Source: Candidatus Fermentithermobacillaceae bacterium | Lineage (GTDB): Bacteria; Bacillota; Sulfobacillia; Fermentithermobacillales; Fermentithermobacillaceae | DNA length: 64,000 nucleotides | Direction of reading: 5' to 3' | Assembly (NCBI GenBank): GCA_012841375.1 | Contig: DUUV01000081.1 | Coordinates: forward strand, 1-64,000 | Shown: positions 35,785-45,005 of the stretch, piece by piece | Numbering within the stretch: the first letter of the stretch is position 1 | Layout: each line of letters opens with the position of its first letter | Position numbers and translations under genes: made by a program | The notes under the pieces: model-generated | What the model saw: only the letters and a program-made list of their open reading frames with translations | What the model was told of the DNA's origin: nothing | Database searches by the model: none

Positions 35785-36789
35785 TTGAGGATTCTCGGCA
35801 TCGATACCTCATGCGATGATACTTCCTGCGCCGTCGTGGAGGACGGACGCAAGGTACTCTCTAACATCGTTTCATCCCAGGTGGACCTGCACGCCAAGTT
35901 CGGAGGCGTTGTCCCTGAGATAGCTTCCCGCAAACATATGGAGATGATGATACCCGTAGTTGAGGAATGTCTTTCGCAAGCTTCTCTTACTCTCGGGGAT
36001 CTGGACGGAGTTGCCGTGACTTTCGGCCCGGGCCTCCTAGGTTCCCTGCTGGTCGGCGTAAGCTACGGCAAGAGCTTGGCCTACGGGTTGGAAGTCCCGC
36101 TGGTGGGAGTCCACCACCTGGAAGGGCATATCTGTGCCAATTTCCTGAGGGACGACCCGCCCCCTTTTCCGCTCCTCAACCTGGTGGCGTCGGGAGGGCA
36201 TTCGGACCTCATCCTAATGCATGAGCACGGGGTGTTCTCGGTGTTGGGGGAGACGCTTGACGACGCCGCGGGAGAGGTATTCGACAAGGTGGCCAGGGAA
36301 CTGGGATTACCGTTCCCCGGCGGCCCGCACCTTGACAAGATAGCCGACCTTGGTGATGAAGACGAGGTGAAGTTCACCCACCCTAAGATCGCGGGGCACC
36401 GGTTCGGCTTCAGTTTCAGCGGCACCAAGACGCGGGCGCTTCAAGAGTACCGGAAGCGGGGAGCCTCGCCTGAGAGCGTCCCCCATATCGCCGCCGGGCT
36501 CCGGAAGGCCATTGTCAGGGACCTCCTGTATCACGTCCCGGAGGTAGTCAAGATGACCGGTGCTCGGGCCCTGGCTTTGTCGGGCGGGGTCGCCGCCAAC
36601 AGCCTCCTCAGGCGGGAGGCCTTGGCCCTTAGCAGGGAAATGGGCGTTCCTCTCTTCATCCCGCCCAAGGAGTACTGCACGGACAACGGCGCTATGATCG
36701 CGTCGGCCGGGTATTTCCGCCTTATGGCCGACAAGGTCTCGGGACCGGACTTGAGCGCAGAGGCAAGTCTCCCACTCACTTCATGGTAA
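35785..36789 (+). CDS. tsaD: tRNA N6-adenosine threonylcarbamoyltransferase TsaD
   Basis: 334 aa, TTG start (MRILGIDTSCDDT). Metal-binding HHLEGH near residue 111, FGPGLLGSLLVG, and ALSGGVAANSLLR. Catalytic subunit that transfers threonylcarbamoyl to A37. Completes the tsaE-tsaB-rimI-tsaD block. Confidence 0.96.
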   Translation: MRILGIDTSCDDTSCAVVEDGRKVLSNIVSSQVDLHAKFGGVVPEIASRKHMEMMIPVVEECLSQASLTLGDLDGVAVTFGPGLLGSLLVGVSYGKSLAYGLEVPLVGVHHLEGHICANFLRDDPPPFPLLNLVASGGHSDLILMHEHGVFSVLGETLDDAAGEVFDKVARELGLPFPGGPHLDKIADLGDEDEVKFTHPKIAGHRFGFSFSGTKTRALQEYRKRGASPESVPHIAAGLRKAIVRDLLYHVPEVVKMTGARALALSGGVAANSLLRREALALSREMGVPLFIPPKEYCTDNGAMIASAGYFRLMADKVSGPDLSAEASLPLTSW

Positions 36790-36806
36790 GGAAGGTTGTT
36801 ATCTAG

Positions 36807-38156
36807 TTGAGCCGCGGTAGAACAGTGAAAAGCGATACCCCGTCCCTCGAGGCCCTTCTCTATCAAGCCATGAAGCGCGGGATCCTGCCCATCACTTCTC
36901 TGTGCATCGCAAATTGCGCTTTTTGCTCCAACAGGTACAACCCGCCGTCCTGTGAAGTGCTGGATATCGGGAGACGCAGCCTGGAGGAGATCAAAGACTC
37001 ACTCCCTTGGCTTCAGGCAGCCCCCGGGCCCATCGTCATCGGCGAATCGATCACCAGGATCAACGAAGGAGAGCCTTTGAGCCACCCTGATTTCATGGAG
37101 ATAGTGAGGTTGGTGAGAGAGGCGTATCCGGACCGCGACATCAAGGTGACGACCAACGGTATGCTTCTCACGAGCGAGATGGTGGACTTTCTCTCCGACG
37201 CCCGAGTGGGACTCACGGTATCGCTGAACAGCGTGTCGAAGCGGCAGGTGGTGATGGGTGACCGTGATCCGGAGAAAACTCTCGCCGCGATCGCTTCTCT
37301 AAGAGGCAAGGTCGAGTTTGACGGCAGTATTGTGGCGCTCCCGTTTCTTACCGGGTATCCGGATATCGAACGGTCTGTGAGGTTCCTCAAGGACTCCGGC
37401 GCGACCACCGTGAGGCTGCTCCTGCCGGGGTTTTCGTCACGCCACCCGCTCTATAAGGCTATGCCCAAGGATACTTGGGATAGAGTCCGGGAAATGGCAA
37501 CCGGGCTGGCTTCCCGTGTCAAGATACCCGTGCTCGCCGATCCCCCCGAGCTCATGGACCTTGACGCCAGGGTTGAATTTGTCCTCCCGAACTCGCCGGC
37601 GGCGCGGGCCGGACTTCTCGCAGGAGATCACATAGTAAAGGTCGCCGGCAAAGACGTATTCTCGCGGAAGGATGCCTTCCAGAGAGTCTACGAGAGAGAA
37701 AACCCCGTGGTCACCGTCTTTCGGGAGGGCCTCATCGAATTCAGGGTATCCAAGAAGAGGGGGGCGTCTCCGGGGTTCATAACATACGAGGACCTAGACC
37801 CTGTGGAGTACCTCAACTGGGAGCGCGCCTCCGGGGTGTCCAAGGGGCGAGACGCAGTAGTGCTCACGTCAAGGCCCGCCAAGAAGCTTATTGAGGCAGC
37901 CCTCAAGAGGCGGGGCCTGGAGGCACGCGTCGTGACTGTCCGGTCTTACTTCTTTGGAGGCAACATCCAGGTCGCCGGTCTCCTCACGGTTAGGGATTTC
38001 CTCGCTGCTTACCGGAGGGCTTTTCGCGGAGGCGACAAGCCGTACTCAGTGACCCTTCCTGCCCGCGCCTTCGACAACTGGGGCCGTGATCTGGAGGGAG
38101 TCCACTTTCGCGCTTTCTCCCAGGAGACCGGAGTGCCTGTAATACTGGCAGGGTGA
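36807..38156 (+). CDS. Radical SAM protein with internal PDZ and DUF512-like C-terminus
   Basis: 449 aa, TTG 36807 behind AAGGAAGG. Radical SAM CxxxCxxC at SLCIANCAFC (residues ~33-40) with a ~215-residue barrel, then a PDZ-like domain (~255-310: VLPNSPAARAGLLAGDHIVKV), then a C-terminal region with FFGGNIQVAGLLTVRDFL that matches the end of DUF512-type proteins. Usual DUF512 proteins carry PDZ first and radical SAM second, so the order here looks permuted. Reaction unknown. Confidence 0.8.
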   Translation: MSRGRTVKSDTPSLEALLYQAMKRGILPITSLCIANCAFCSNRYNPPSCEVLDIGRRSLEEIKDSLPWLQAAPGPIVIGESITRINEGEPLSHPDFMEIVRLVREAYPDRDIKVTTNGMLLTSEMVDFLSDARVGLTVSLNSVSKRQVVMGDRDPEKTLAAIASLRGKVEFDGSIVALPFLTGYPDIERSVRFLKDSGATTVRLLLPGFSSRHPLYKAMPKDTWDRVREMATGLASRVKIPVLADPPELMDLDARVEFVLPNSPAARAGLLAGDHIVKVAGKDVFSRKDAFQRVYERENPVVTVFREGLIEFRVSKKRGASPGFITYEDLDPVEYLNWERASGVSKGRDAVVLTSRPAKKLIEAALKRRGLEARVVTVRSYFFGGNIQVAGLLTVRDFLAAYRRAFRGGDKPYSVTLPARAFDNWGRDLEGVHFRAFSQETGVPVILAG

Positions 38157-38253
38157 AGCCGGTTACCACCATTCTCCAAATCCGAGCCTGACGGCAGGAC
38201 TATTTCGAGACTCCAAAGAATAGTTCACGGCATCCTGAAAACGTTCTTCTGTA

Positions 38254-39336
38254 TTGGAGGTGTCAGATCTGAGCTTTTGCGCGAAAGAATTCCTCAAGAA
38301 GGCGTCCATGGCCCACGGGGTCTCAGGCTACGAGTTCATGAACCAGAAAGCCGTGGCCGAAGAGGCTATGAAGGGGCTGGTCGACGAGATTCGCAGCGAC
38401 ACTTTCGGGAATGTCATCGGCCTGAAGAGGGGTCAAGGCGAAGGCGAGCGGCCCAGGATCATGTTGGCGGGCCATATGGACGAAATAGGCCTCATGGTAA
38501 CCAAGATCGAAGAAAAAGGTTTCCTTCGTTTCACGCAGGTGGGCGGAGTGGACCCGCGCATCTTGCCGGGCCATGAGGTTATCGTCTACGGGAAGCGGCC
38601 TCTCACAGGCCTCATTGGAGTCAAGCCCCCACACCTTACACCCCCGGGTGAGACCGACAAGGCGGTGAAGATGTGGGATCTGGCCATCGACGTGGGACTT
38701 CCCGAGGCGGAGGTAAGGGAGTTGGTCACCGTCGGCGACGTGGTTACCTTCAAGCGGCAGGTAACCGAGCTTATGGGAGACGTCCTGTCAGGGAAGTCCA
38801 TGGACGACCGGGCGGGTGTCGCCGTCATTCTCGTCGCCCTCGACAATCTCACCAAGTATAAAGTGCAGGCAGACGTATACGCGGTGGCGACCACCCAAGA
38901 GGAGATCGGCCTGAAGGGCGCCATTACCTCGGCCTACGGCATCCGTCCGCACATCGGGATAGCCATTGATGTCTGTCATGCCGAGACTCCCGGAGTGCCC
39001 GAGTGGCGTACCTCCGCCATGGGCAAGGGTCCGGCCGTGGCTATGGGGGCTAACATCCATCCCAAGGTCTACGCCGGTCTGGAGAAGGCTGCCAAGGAGC
39101 TCGGGATTGCCATTCAGCCCGAGCCTGCCCCGGCGGCTACGGGCACCGATGCTTGGGGTATTCAGATTAGCGCCGAAGGCGTCGCCACCGGTCTTGTCTC
39201 AATCCCCCTCCGGTACATGCACACTTCGGTGGAGACCCTGTCGGTGGGTGACGTAGAGAAAGCAGGGCGGCTTCTGGCCGCTTTCATCGCCTCTGTCGAC
39301 GGCCGTTTCGTGAAGGAGTTGACATCATGGAACTGA
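38254..39336 (+). CDS. M42-family metallopeptidase (tandem copy 1 of 3)
   Basis: Up to 360 aa. Motifs: AGHMDEIG (His, Asp), SMDDRAG, TTQEEIG (Glu pair), AIDVCHAE, and YMHT near the C-terminus. M42 enzymes are large tetrahedral aminopeptidases (also annotated glutamyl aminopeptidase or endoglucanase M). Start unclear: TTG 38254 has no ribosome binding site, while GGAGG at 38256-38260 is ideally spaced for CTG 38269. Overlaps copy 2 by 10 bp. Confidence 0.9.
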   Translation: MEVSDLSFCAKEFLKKASMAHGVSGYEFMNQKAVAEEAMKGLVDEIRSDTFGNVIGLKRGQGEGERPRIMLAGHMDEIGLMVTKIEEKGFLRFTQVGGVDPRILPGHEVIVYGKRPLTGLIGVKPPHLTPPGETDKAVKMWDLAIDVGLPEAEVRELVTVGDVVTFKRQVTELMGDVLSGKSMDDRAGVAVILVALDNLTKYKVQADVYAVATTQEEIGLKGAITSAYGIRPHIGIAIDVCHAETPGVPEWRTSAMGKGPAVAMGANIHPKVYAGLEKAAKELGIAIQPEPAPAATGTDAWGIQISAEGVATGLVSIPLRYMHTSVETLSVGDVEKAGRLLAAFIASVDGRFVKELTSWN

Positions 39337-40343
39337 GAGAACTGACCTCTTTCGCAGGCGTGTCCGGCGGCGAGACCGAAGTAAGGAACGCCATTATGAA
39401 AGAACTCGAAGCCATGGGAGTGCCTTTTGAGACCGACGTTTTGGGGAACGTCATCGCCAGGAAAGGCGATTCCGGGCCAAAGGTCTTGGTAGACGCTCAC
39501 ATGGACGAAGTTGGGTTCATGATCGTCCACATCGAAAAAAACGGCTTTCTCCGGTTCCGCCCCATAGGTATCCCGGCTTCGGTCATGGTCTCCAAACGCG
39601 TATTCATCGGAAAGGACAAGGTACCCGGCGTCATCGGGGCAAAAGCCATCCACCTGCAGCAGCCCAGAGAGCGAGAGTCGGTTATCCCGGTCGACCAGCT
39701 TTTCATCGATATCGGAGCCAAGTCCAAGGAAGACGCTGAGAAGAAGGTCAAGATCGGGGACTACGCGGTGTTCGATACCGAGTTTGAGGAGCTTTCTCCC
39801 GGTATCGTGAAGGCTAAAGCTTTGGATGACAGGATCGGCTGCGCAATACTTCTCGACATCCTGAAAGAAGACTGGACGGGCATCCGGCTCTATGCCGTGT
39901 TCGCGGTCCAGGAGGAGATCGGTACCCGGGGCGCCAGGGTTGCGGCCTATCGGGTCGCGCCCGACTTAGGTCTAGCCCTTGAGGGGACCGTCTGCGCCGA
40001 CATTCCTTTGGCCGATAAGGACGCTTACGCCACCAAGATTGGCCACGGCGCCGCCATTTCATTTATGGACAGGGGCTCGTTGCCCTCAAGAGCGATGGTC
40101 GCCCAGATCATGAAGCTGGCCAAAGAGAACAACATCCCGGTGCAGTACAGGGAGGCGACGTCGGGCGGAAATGACGCCGGAGCGATTCAAGCGGCACGGG
40201 CGGGGTGCCCCGTGGCGTCGATTTCGGTGCCGTGCAGGTACATACATACCCCATTTGCCCTCGCATCTCTGGCGGACATGAAGGCCGCCAAGGATATCCT
40301 GGTCCTATTCCTTAGGAGTGTTGAAGGAGGTTTCAGACCGTGA
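39327..40343 (+). CDS. M42-family metallopeptidase (tandem copy 2 of 3)
   Basis: 338 aa, ATG behind AAGGAG. Motifs: VDAHMDEVG, ALDDRIG, AVQEEIG, GLALEGT (ligand Glu instead of Asp) and YIHTPF. Clearly diverged from copies 1 and 3, so different specificity is likely. Overlaps copy 3 by four bases. Confidence 0.92.
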   Translation: MELRELTSFAGVSGGETEVRNAIMKELEAMGVPFETDVLGNVIARKGDSGPKVLVDAHMDEVGFMIVHIEKNGFLRFRPIGIPASVMVSKRVFIGKDKVPGVIGAKAIHLQQPRERESVIPVDQLFIDIGAKSKEDAEKKVKIGDYAVFDTEFEELSPGIVKAKALDDRIGCAILLDILKEDWTGIRLYAVFAVQEEIGTRGARVAAYRVAPDLGLALEGTVCADIPLADKDAYATKIGHGAAISFMDRGSLPSRAMVAQIMKLAKENNIPVQYREATSGGNDAGAIQAARAGCPVASISVPCRYIHTPFALASLADMKAAKDILVLFLRSVEGGFRP

Positions 40344-41332
40344 AGGATCTTATCAAGAAGGTCACTGAGGCTTTTGGGCCGTCGGGAGCCGAGGACTCGG
40401 TCCGCGAGGTAATACGCAAAGAAGTAGAGCCCTATGTTGACGAGATTTCCGTTGACGCTCTGGGGAACCTCATCGCTCACAAGAAAGGCACCGGAGGCAA
40501 GAAGATTATCCTCGACGGACACATGGATGAGATAGGGCTCATGGTTACCCACATAGACGACAAGGGGTTCCTCCGCTTCGGCAACATCGGCGGAGTAAAT
40601 CCGTTTGTTGCCCTTGGCCAGCGGGTGTATTTCGAAAACGGCACCATGGGCGTCATCGGGTCTGAGAGAGTTGACGACCCGAAGGACCTGAAACTGGAGA
40701 AACTCTTCATCGATATCGGGGCCAAAGACAAAGAAGAAGCGGAAGGAAAGGTGAGCGTAGGAACCAGTTGCGCCTTCTACCAGCCCTTCGTTGACCTGGG
40801 TGACAGGGTCATCGCCAAAGCTATGGATGACCGGGTTGCCTGCGCCATCATCATTGAGGTGCTCAAGAGGCTTGAGAATACGGCCAACGACATCTACGCG
40901 GTTTTTGCCACACAGGAAGAGGTGGGCCTCCGGGGAGCCCGGGCGGCTGCCTACGGTATCTCTCCCGATGTGGGCATCGCTCTGGACGTCACAAGGACCG
41001 GCGACACTCCCAAGTCCAGGACCATGGATGTCTCTCTTGGAAACGGAGCGGCCATCAAGGTGAAAGACTCCAGCCTGATCTGCCATCCTGCCCTCAAGAA
41101 CTACATGGTCAAGGTCGCCAAGGAGAAGGGGATCAAGTACCAGATGGAAGTGCTCGAGGCGGGAGGCACCGATTCGGCGGCCATCCAGATGACCAAGTCG
41201 GGCATCCCCGCCGGGTGCATCTCAATCCCCTGCCGGTACATCCACAGCCCTTGCGAGATGGTTGACATGGGCGATGTGGAAGCGTGTGTCCAGCTGGCGA
41301 AAGCCCTCTGTGAAAGCACACTTGAGTTCTAG
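40340..41332 (+). CDS. M42-family metallopeptidase (tandem copy 3 of 3)
   Basis: 330 aa, GTG behind GAAGGAGG. Motifs: LDGHMDEIG, AMDDRVA, ATQEEVG, ALDVTRTGD and YIHSPCE. Last of three coupled M42 genes that may form mixed or separate dodecamers. Confidence 0.92.
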   Translation: MKDLIKKVTEAFGPSGAEDSVREVIRKEVEPYVDEISVDALGNLIAHKKGTGGKKIILDGHMDEIGLMVTHIDDKGFLRFGNIGGVNPFVALGQRVYFENGTMGVIGSERVDDPKDLKLEKLFIDIGAKDKEEAEGKVSVGTSCAFYQPFVDLGDRVIAKAMDDRVACAIIIEVLKRLENTANDIYAVFATQEEVGLRGARAAAYGISPDVGIALDVTRTGDTPKSRTMDVSLGNGAAIKVKDSSLICHPALKNYMVKVAKEKGIKYQMEVLEAGGTDSAAIQMTKSGIPAGCISIPCRYIHSPCEMVDMGDVEACVQLAKALCESTLEF

Positions 41333-41357
41333 AGAAACACATGGGAGGGAGCCGTAG

Positions 41358-42788
41358 TTGCTGACGGAGCTCAACCGGATACTGGGGCTTGCGCAAAAAC
41401 TAGGCGCCGAGTATGCCGACGCCCGGTATGTTTCCATAACCCAGCAGCCTGTCTCGGTGAGCACGGACGGAGCGCCCCAGCTCTCGGTCTCGAAGAGCGT
41501 CGGGTTGGGTCTTCGCGTACTGGTGGACGGGGCATGGGGTTTCTCGGCCACGCCGTACCTGGATCCCAGGAGCCTGGAGAAGACCGCGGATGAGGCTGTG
41601 AAGATAGCTTACGCTTCGGCCCTATGCAAGAAGGGCGACGGGGTGTCGTTGGAACCTTTGAACCCCAAGAGAGCCAGGTGGCACACGCCGTGCAAGGTCG
41701 ACCCTCTCGGAGTGAAACCTGAGGACAAGATCGAGTTCCTCACGGATGTGATAGAGTCCGCCAAGAAGGTCCCGGGCGTTTTTCGGGCCACGGCTTCCAT
41801 CATGAGCTACCGAGAAGAGAAGGAATTCATGTCGACCGATGGGAGGCAGGTAGAACAGACGATAGTTCATTCGGGCGGCTCGGTATCGGTTATGGCCCGG
41901 GGCGACGGAGGAGTGCAATCGCGCTCTTTCGCCGACTACGCGGGGGGCGGCTTTGAGTTTGTGGAAAGCCTGGACCTAAAGACCAAAGCAGAGACGCTTG
42001 CCGGTGAAGCAGTCAGTCTGTTGAAGGCACCTGCGTGCCCTCAGGGTGTCACCGATGTGGTCATGGGAGGGTCGATGGTCGCCCTTCAGATTCACGAGTC
42101 TTGTGGGCACCCTATCGAACTGGACCGGGTCGTCGGACAGGAAGCCACCTTTGCCGGCACGTCTTTTCTGACCCCAGACAAGAAAGGCAGTTTCCGCTAC
42201 GGTTCTCCGTGCGTGAACATAGTTGCGGATGCGACGGCCCCCGGTGGATTGGGGAGCTTCGGCTATGACGATGAGGGCATCGAAGCCAGGCGGGCGGAGA
42301 TTGTGAGAGAGGGTATCTTCACCGACTACCTGACTTCCCGCGAGCTCGCTCCACTCTTTGATCAAGAGTCCAACGGGACCATGAGGGCCGTCGGTTGGGA
42401 AAACATCCCCCTCATCAGGATGACCAACATCAACCTGGAACCGGGCGACTGGACTCTGGACGAGATCATCAAAGACACCAAAGAAGGCATCTTCGTTGAT
42501 ACTCCAAAGAGCTGGAGTCTTGACGACAAGAGGCTCAATTTCCACTTTGGCCAGGAGATCGCCTATGAGATCAAGGACGGATCTCTTGGGAGAATGCTCA
42601 AGAATCCGGCTTATACCGGGATGACGCCTGAGTTCTGGAATTCCTGCGACGCGGTGGCCGGGGAGGACGAGTGGCGTATCTGGGGTACCCCCGGCTGCGC
42701 CAAAGGTGAACCGGTTCAAGTGATCAATGTGGGTCACGGCGCCGCGCCTGCACGGTTCCGGAAGGTGAAGGCAGGTGTTGGAGCGTGA
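41358..42788 (+). CDS. TldD-family metallopeptidase, catalytic subunit (pair 2)
   Basis: 476 aa, TTG start behind GGGAGGGAG. Zinc motif HESCGHPIELD (HExxxH with CysGly inside, unlike HEAIGH in pair 1). Overlaps its partner by four bases and follows the M42 genes at 25 bp, pointing to one peptide-degrading operon. Confidence 0.9.
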   Translation: MLTELNRILGLAQKLGAEYADARYVSITQQPVSVSTDGAPQLSVSKSVGLGLRVLVDGAWGFSATPYLDPRSLEKTADEAVKIAYASALCKKGDGVSLEPLNPKRARWHTPCKVDPLGVKPEDKIEFLTDVIESAKKVPGVFRATASIMSYREEKEFMSTDGRQVEQTIVHSGGSVSVMARGDGGVQSRSFADYAGGGFEFVESLDLKTKAETLAGEAVSLLKAPACPQGVTDVVMGGSMVALQIHESCGHPIELDRVVGQEATFAGTSFLTPDKKGSFRYGSPCVNIVADATAPGGLGSFGYDDEGIEARRAEIVREGIFTDYLTSRELAPLFDQESNGTMRAVGWENIPLIRMTNINLEPGDWTLDEIIKDTKEGIFVDTPKSWSLDDKRLNFHFGQEIAYEIKDGSLGRMLKNPAYTGMTPEFWNSCDAVAGEDEWRIWGTPGCAKGEPVQVINVGHGAAPARFRKVKAGVGA

Positions 42789-44131
42789 TAGGCAAGGACG
42801 ACGCGTTGAAGGTATTGGAGAAGGTCCTTTCCTTCTGCAAGAATTCGGAGGCTTCGGTGACCCTTACCGCTTCTGACTTGAGCCTTACCAGGTACTACGA
42901 CAACCACATTCACCAGAACCTGAGACGTCACAACGAGACCCTCACCGTCCGGGTTGTAAAGGGAAAGAGCACCGGAATCGCCACGACCAACTTGCTCGAT
43001 GACGGTTCGTTGAGGTGGGCCGTTCAGTCGGCTCAAGAGAACATGGAGGTTTCGGGGGAGGAAGAGGATTTTCCGGGCCTTCCCAAACCTGAGCCTATTG
43101 GAGCAGTGAACGGTTACGTACCGGCTACCGCAAACCTGAAGCCGAGAGACAGGGCCGAGGCCTGCGCGGTCGTCATCGGAGCGGCAAAGGCCAAGGGGCT
43201 TCAGGCCTCCGGTACGTACTCATCGGTAGTCACCGAACTGGCCGTCGCCTCAAGCACGGGCGTGAGGGCCTACAATGTCTCAACCGAGGCCTTCTTCAGG
43301 ACAATCATCCAAAACGGAGACAACACTGGGTACGCCGACAGGCTGACCAGAGACGTTAGGGAAATAGACGCCGGGTCTGTGGCCGAAGAGGCTTTGGCGC
43401 GGGCCACGATGTATCCCGAGGCCATAGACCTGCCCCCGGGCCGCTACGACACGATCTTTGAGGAATACGCCCTGGCCGACCTTATCCGGTTTCTCGGGAT
43501 GCTCGCCTTTGGAGCCGATGCCAAGCAGCAAGGACGCAGTTTCATGGCACGGCGCATGGGCGAGAAGGTCATGGGAGACAACGTGACTATCTGGGATGAC
43601 GGTCTCGACCCTGCTTCCTTGGCGGTTCCCTTCGACGAAGAGGGGATGCCCAAGAAAAAGGTGGTGTTCATCGAGGACGGCGTGGCCAAGGGGGTTGTCT
43701 ACGACTCCCGGACCGCGGCCAAGGACGGCGTCAAGTCTACGGGACATGCTGCGGCGAGGCGCGGCGCCAGGTTTGGCCCCCGGCCTTCCCACATGTTTCT
43801 CAAACCGGGCGATTCCACGCGAGACCAGATGGTGCGTTCGACCAAACGCGGACTCCTGGTGACGCGGTTCCACTACACTCACTGTCCGGAGCCCATGAAT
43901 GTGGTGGCGACAGGAACGACGAGGGATGGAACCTTCCTCATTGAAGACGGCCGGATAGCGGCAAGGGTGAAGAACCTACGCTTCACTGAGTCAATGATCG
44001 AAGCGTTTAGCCGGATCGAAGCCATATCCAAGACGGCGAGGATAACCAGGGACTGGTGGAGCACTTTTGATTCGGTTCTCCCGTGCGTGAAAATACAGGA
44101 CTTCTCGTTCACCGGGAGCACCATGTTCTAG
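42785..44131 (+). CDS. TldE/PmbA-family metalloprotease subunit (pair 2)
   Basis: 448 aa, GTG start overlapping tldD by GTGA. No HExxxH; typical C-terminal LIEDGRIAARVKNLRFTES block. Partner of the TldD before it. About the same length as the pair-1 homologue but clearly diverged from it. Confidence 0.88.
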   Translation: MIGKDDALKVLEKVLSFCKNSEASVTLTASDLSLTRYYDNHIHQNLRRHNETLTVRVVKGKSTGIATTNLLDDGSLRWAVQSAQENMEVSGEEEDFPGLPKPEPIGAVNGYVPATANLKPRDRAEACAVVIGAAKAKGLQASGTYSSVVTELAVASSTGVRAYNVSTEAFFRTIIQNGDNTGYADRLTRDVREIDAGSVAEEALARATMYPEAIDLPPGRYDTIFEEYALADLIRFLGMLAFGADAKQQGRSFMARRMGEKVMGDNVTIWDDGLDPASLAVPFDEEGMPKKKVVFIEDGVAKGVVYDSRTAAKDGVKSTGHAAARRGARFGPRPSHMFLKPGDSTRDQMVRSTKRGLLVTRFHYTHCPEPMNVVATGTTRDGTFLIEDGRIAARVKNLRFTESMIEAFSRIEAISKTARITRDWWSTFDSVLPCVKIQDFSFTGSTMF

Positions 44132-44147
44132 GTGAATGGGTGAAACA

Positions 44148-44180
44148 GACACCCCCGGCGCACAATATGTCGGGGGTGTC
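44148..44180 (+). promoter_or_regulatory. Hairpin that covers the ribosome binding site of the polysaccharide deacetylase gene
   Basis: GACACCCCCG (44148-44157) pairs perfectly with CGGGGGTGTC (44171-44180) around a 13-nt loop. The right arm contains GGGGGTG, the best ribosome binding site for GTG 44184. It could end transcription from the upstream operon (only TT follows) or hold translation of the next gene down. Confidence 0.6.
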
Positions 44181-44183
44181 TTG

Positions 44184-44987
44184 GTGAGAAAGGCCGTACC
44201 CTATATAACAGGACTGGCGGTCGTGCTGGTCCTGGTTGTTCTTGCTTACAGGGCTAGTCCGGAACTGCGCGGTTCCGGTCCGTTGGACCCGACACCTTTG
44301 AAAGGTGGTAACGAGAAGGATAACCGGGCGATCGGCGAGAGCGATCTCGAGAAGCTCTATCCCGGTCTGGTGCTCAGGGCTTATAAAGGACCTGAGAAGA
44401 TCGTCGCCCTCACATTCGACGACGGTCCCGATGAGGTGTACACACCGCAAGTGCTCGACATCTTGAGGGAGAAGGGTGTTCGGGCGACCTTCTTTCTCCT
44501 AGGGAGCAGGATCGACGAGAACCCGGAGGTCGCCAAGAGGATCTTGGATGAAGGTCATTCCATCGGCAATCACACCTATTCCCACCCTAAGCTCGTGGCT
44601 GCTTCACCCGAGCTCCCGCAGGAACTGGAAAAGTGCCGGGAAGCCATGGCCCGTCTGGGGATAGGGGACAACGGGTTTTTCCGCCCCCCTTATGGAGCCG
44701 CGGAACCCTCCCTCGTTGAGCAGGCCAGAGACTTGGGTTACAGGGTGGCCATGTGGTCCATAGACTCGCTGGACTGGCGGGGCTTGTCTAGGGCAGAGGT
44801 AATGCGGAACATTAAGGGATATGTGGAGCCCGGTTCGGTGATCCTGCAGCACTCTGCCGGAGGCCCCGGTGAGGACCTGTCAGGGTCGGTGCTGGCAGTC
44901 GGTGACATAATAGATCTCTTGACAGGCCAAGGCTACCGGTTTGTCACTCTACCTGAGATGTTCCCGTCTCCCGAGAAGTCTCCTTAG
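44184..44987 (+). CDS. Polysaccharide deacetylase (NodB domain), membrane-anchored
   Basis: About 267 aa from GTG 44184 (MRKAVPYITGLAVVLVLVVLAY), giving a clean signal-anchor; ATG 44136 is possible but lacks a spaced ribosome binding site. NodB motifs: LTFDDGPDE, NHTYSHPKL, RPPYGAAEP and MWSIDSLDW. Acts outside the membrane, most likely deacetylating peptidoglycan or a spore/wall glycan. Convergent with the amidase gene, 18 bp apart. Confidence 0.9.
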   Translation: MRKAVPYITGLAVVLVLVVLAYRASPELRGSGPLDPTPLKGGNEKDNRAIGESDLEKLYPGLVLRAYKGPEKIVALTFDDGPDEVYTPQVLDILREKGVRATFFLLGSRIDENPEVAKRILDEGHSIGNHTYSHPKLVAASPELPQELEKCREAMARLGIGDNGFFRPPYGAAEPSLVEQARDLGYRVAMWSIDSLDWRGLSRAEVMRNIKGYVEPGSVILQHSAGGPGEDLSGSVLAVGDIIDLLTGQGYRFVTLPEMFPSPEKSP

Positions 44988-45005
44988 GTCGCGCGGGCAC
45001 CCTTG

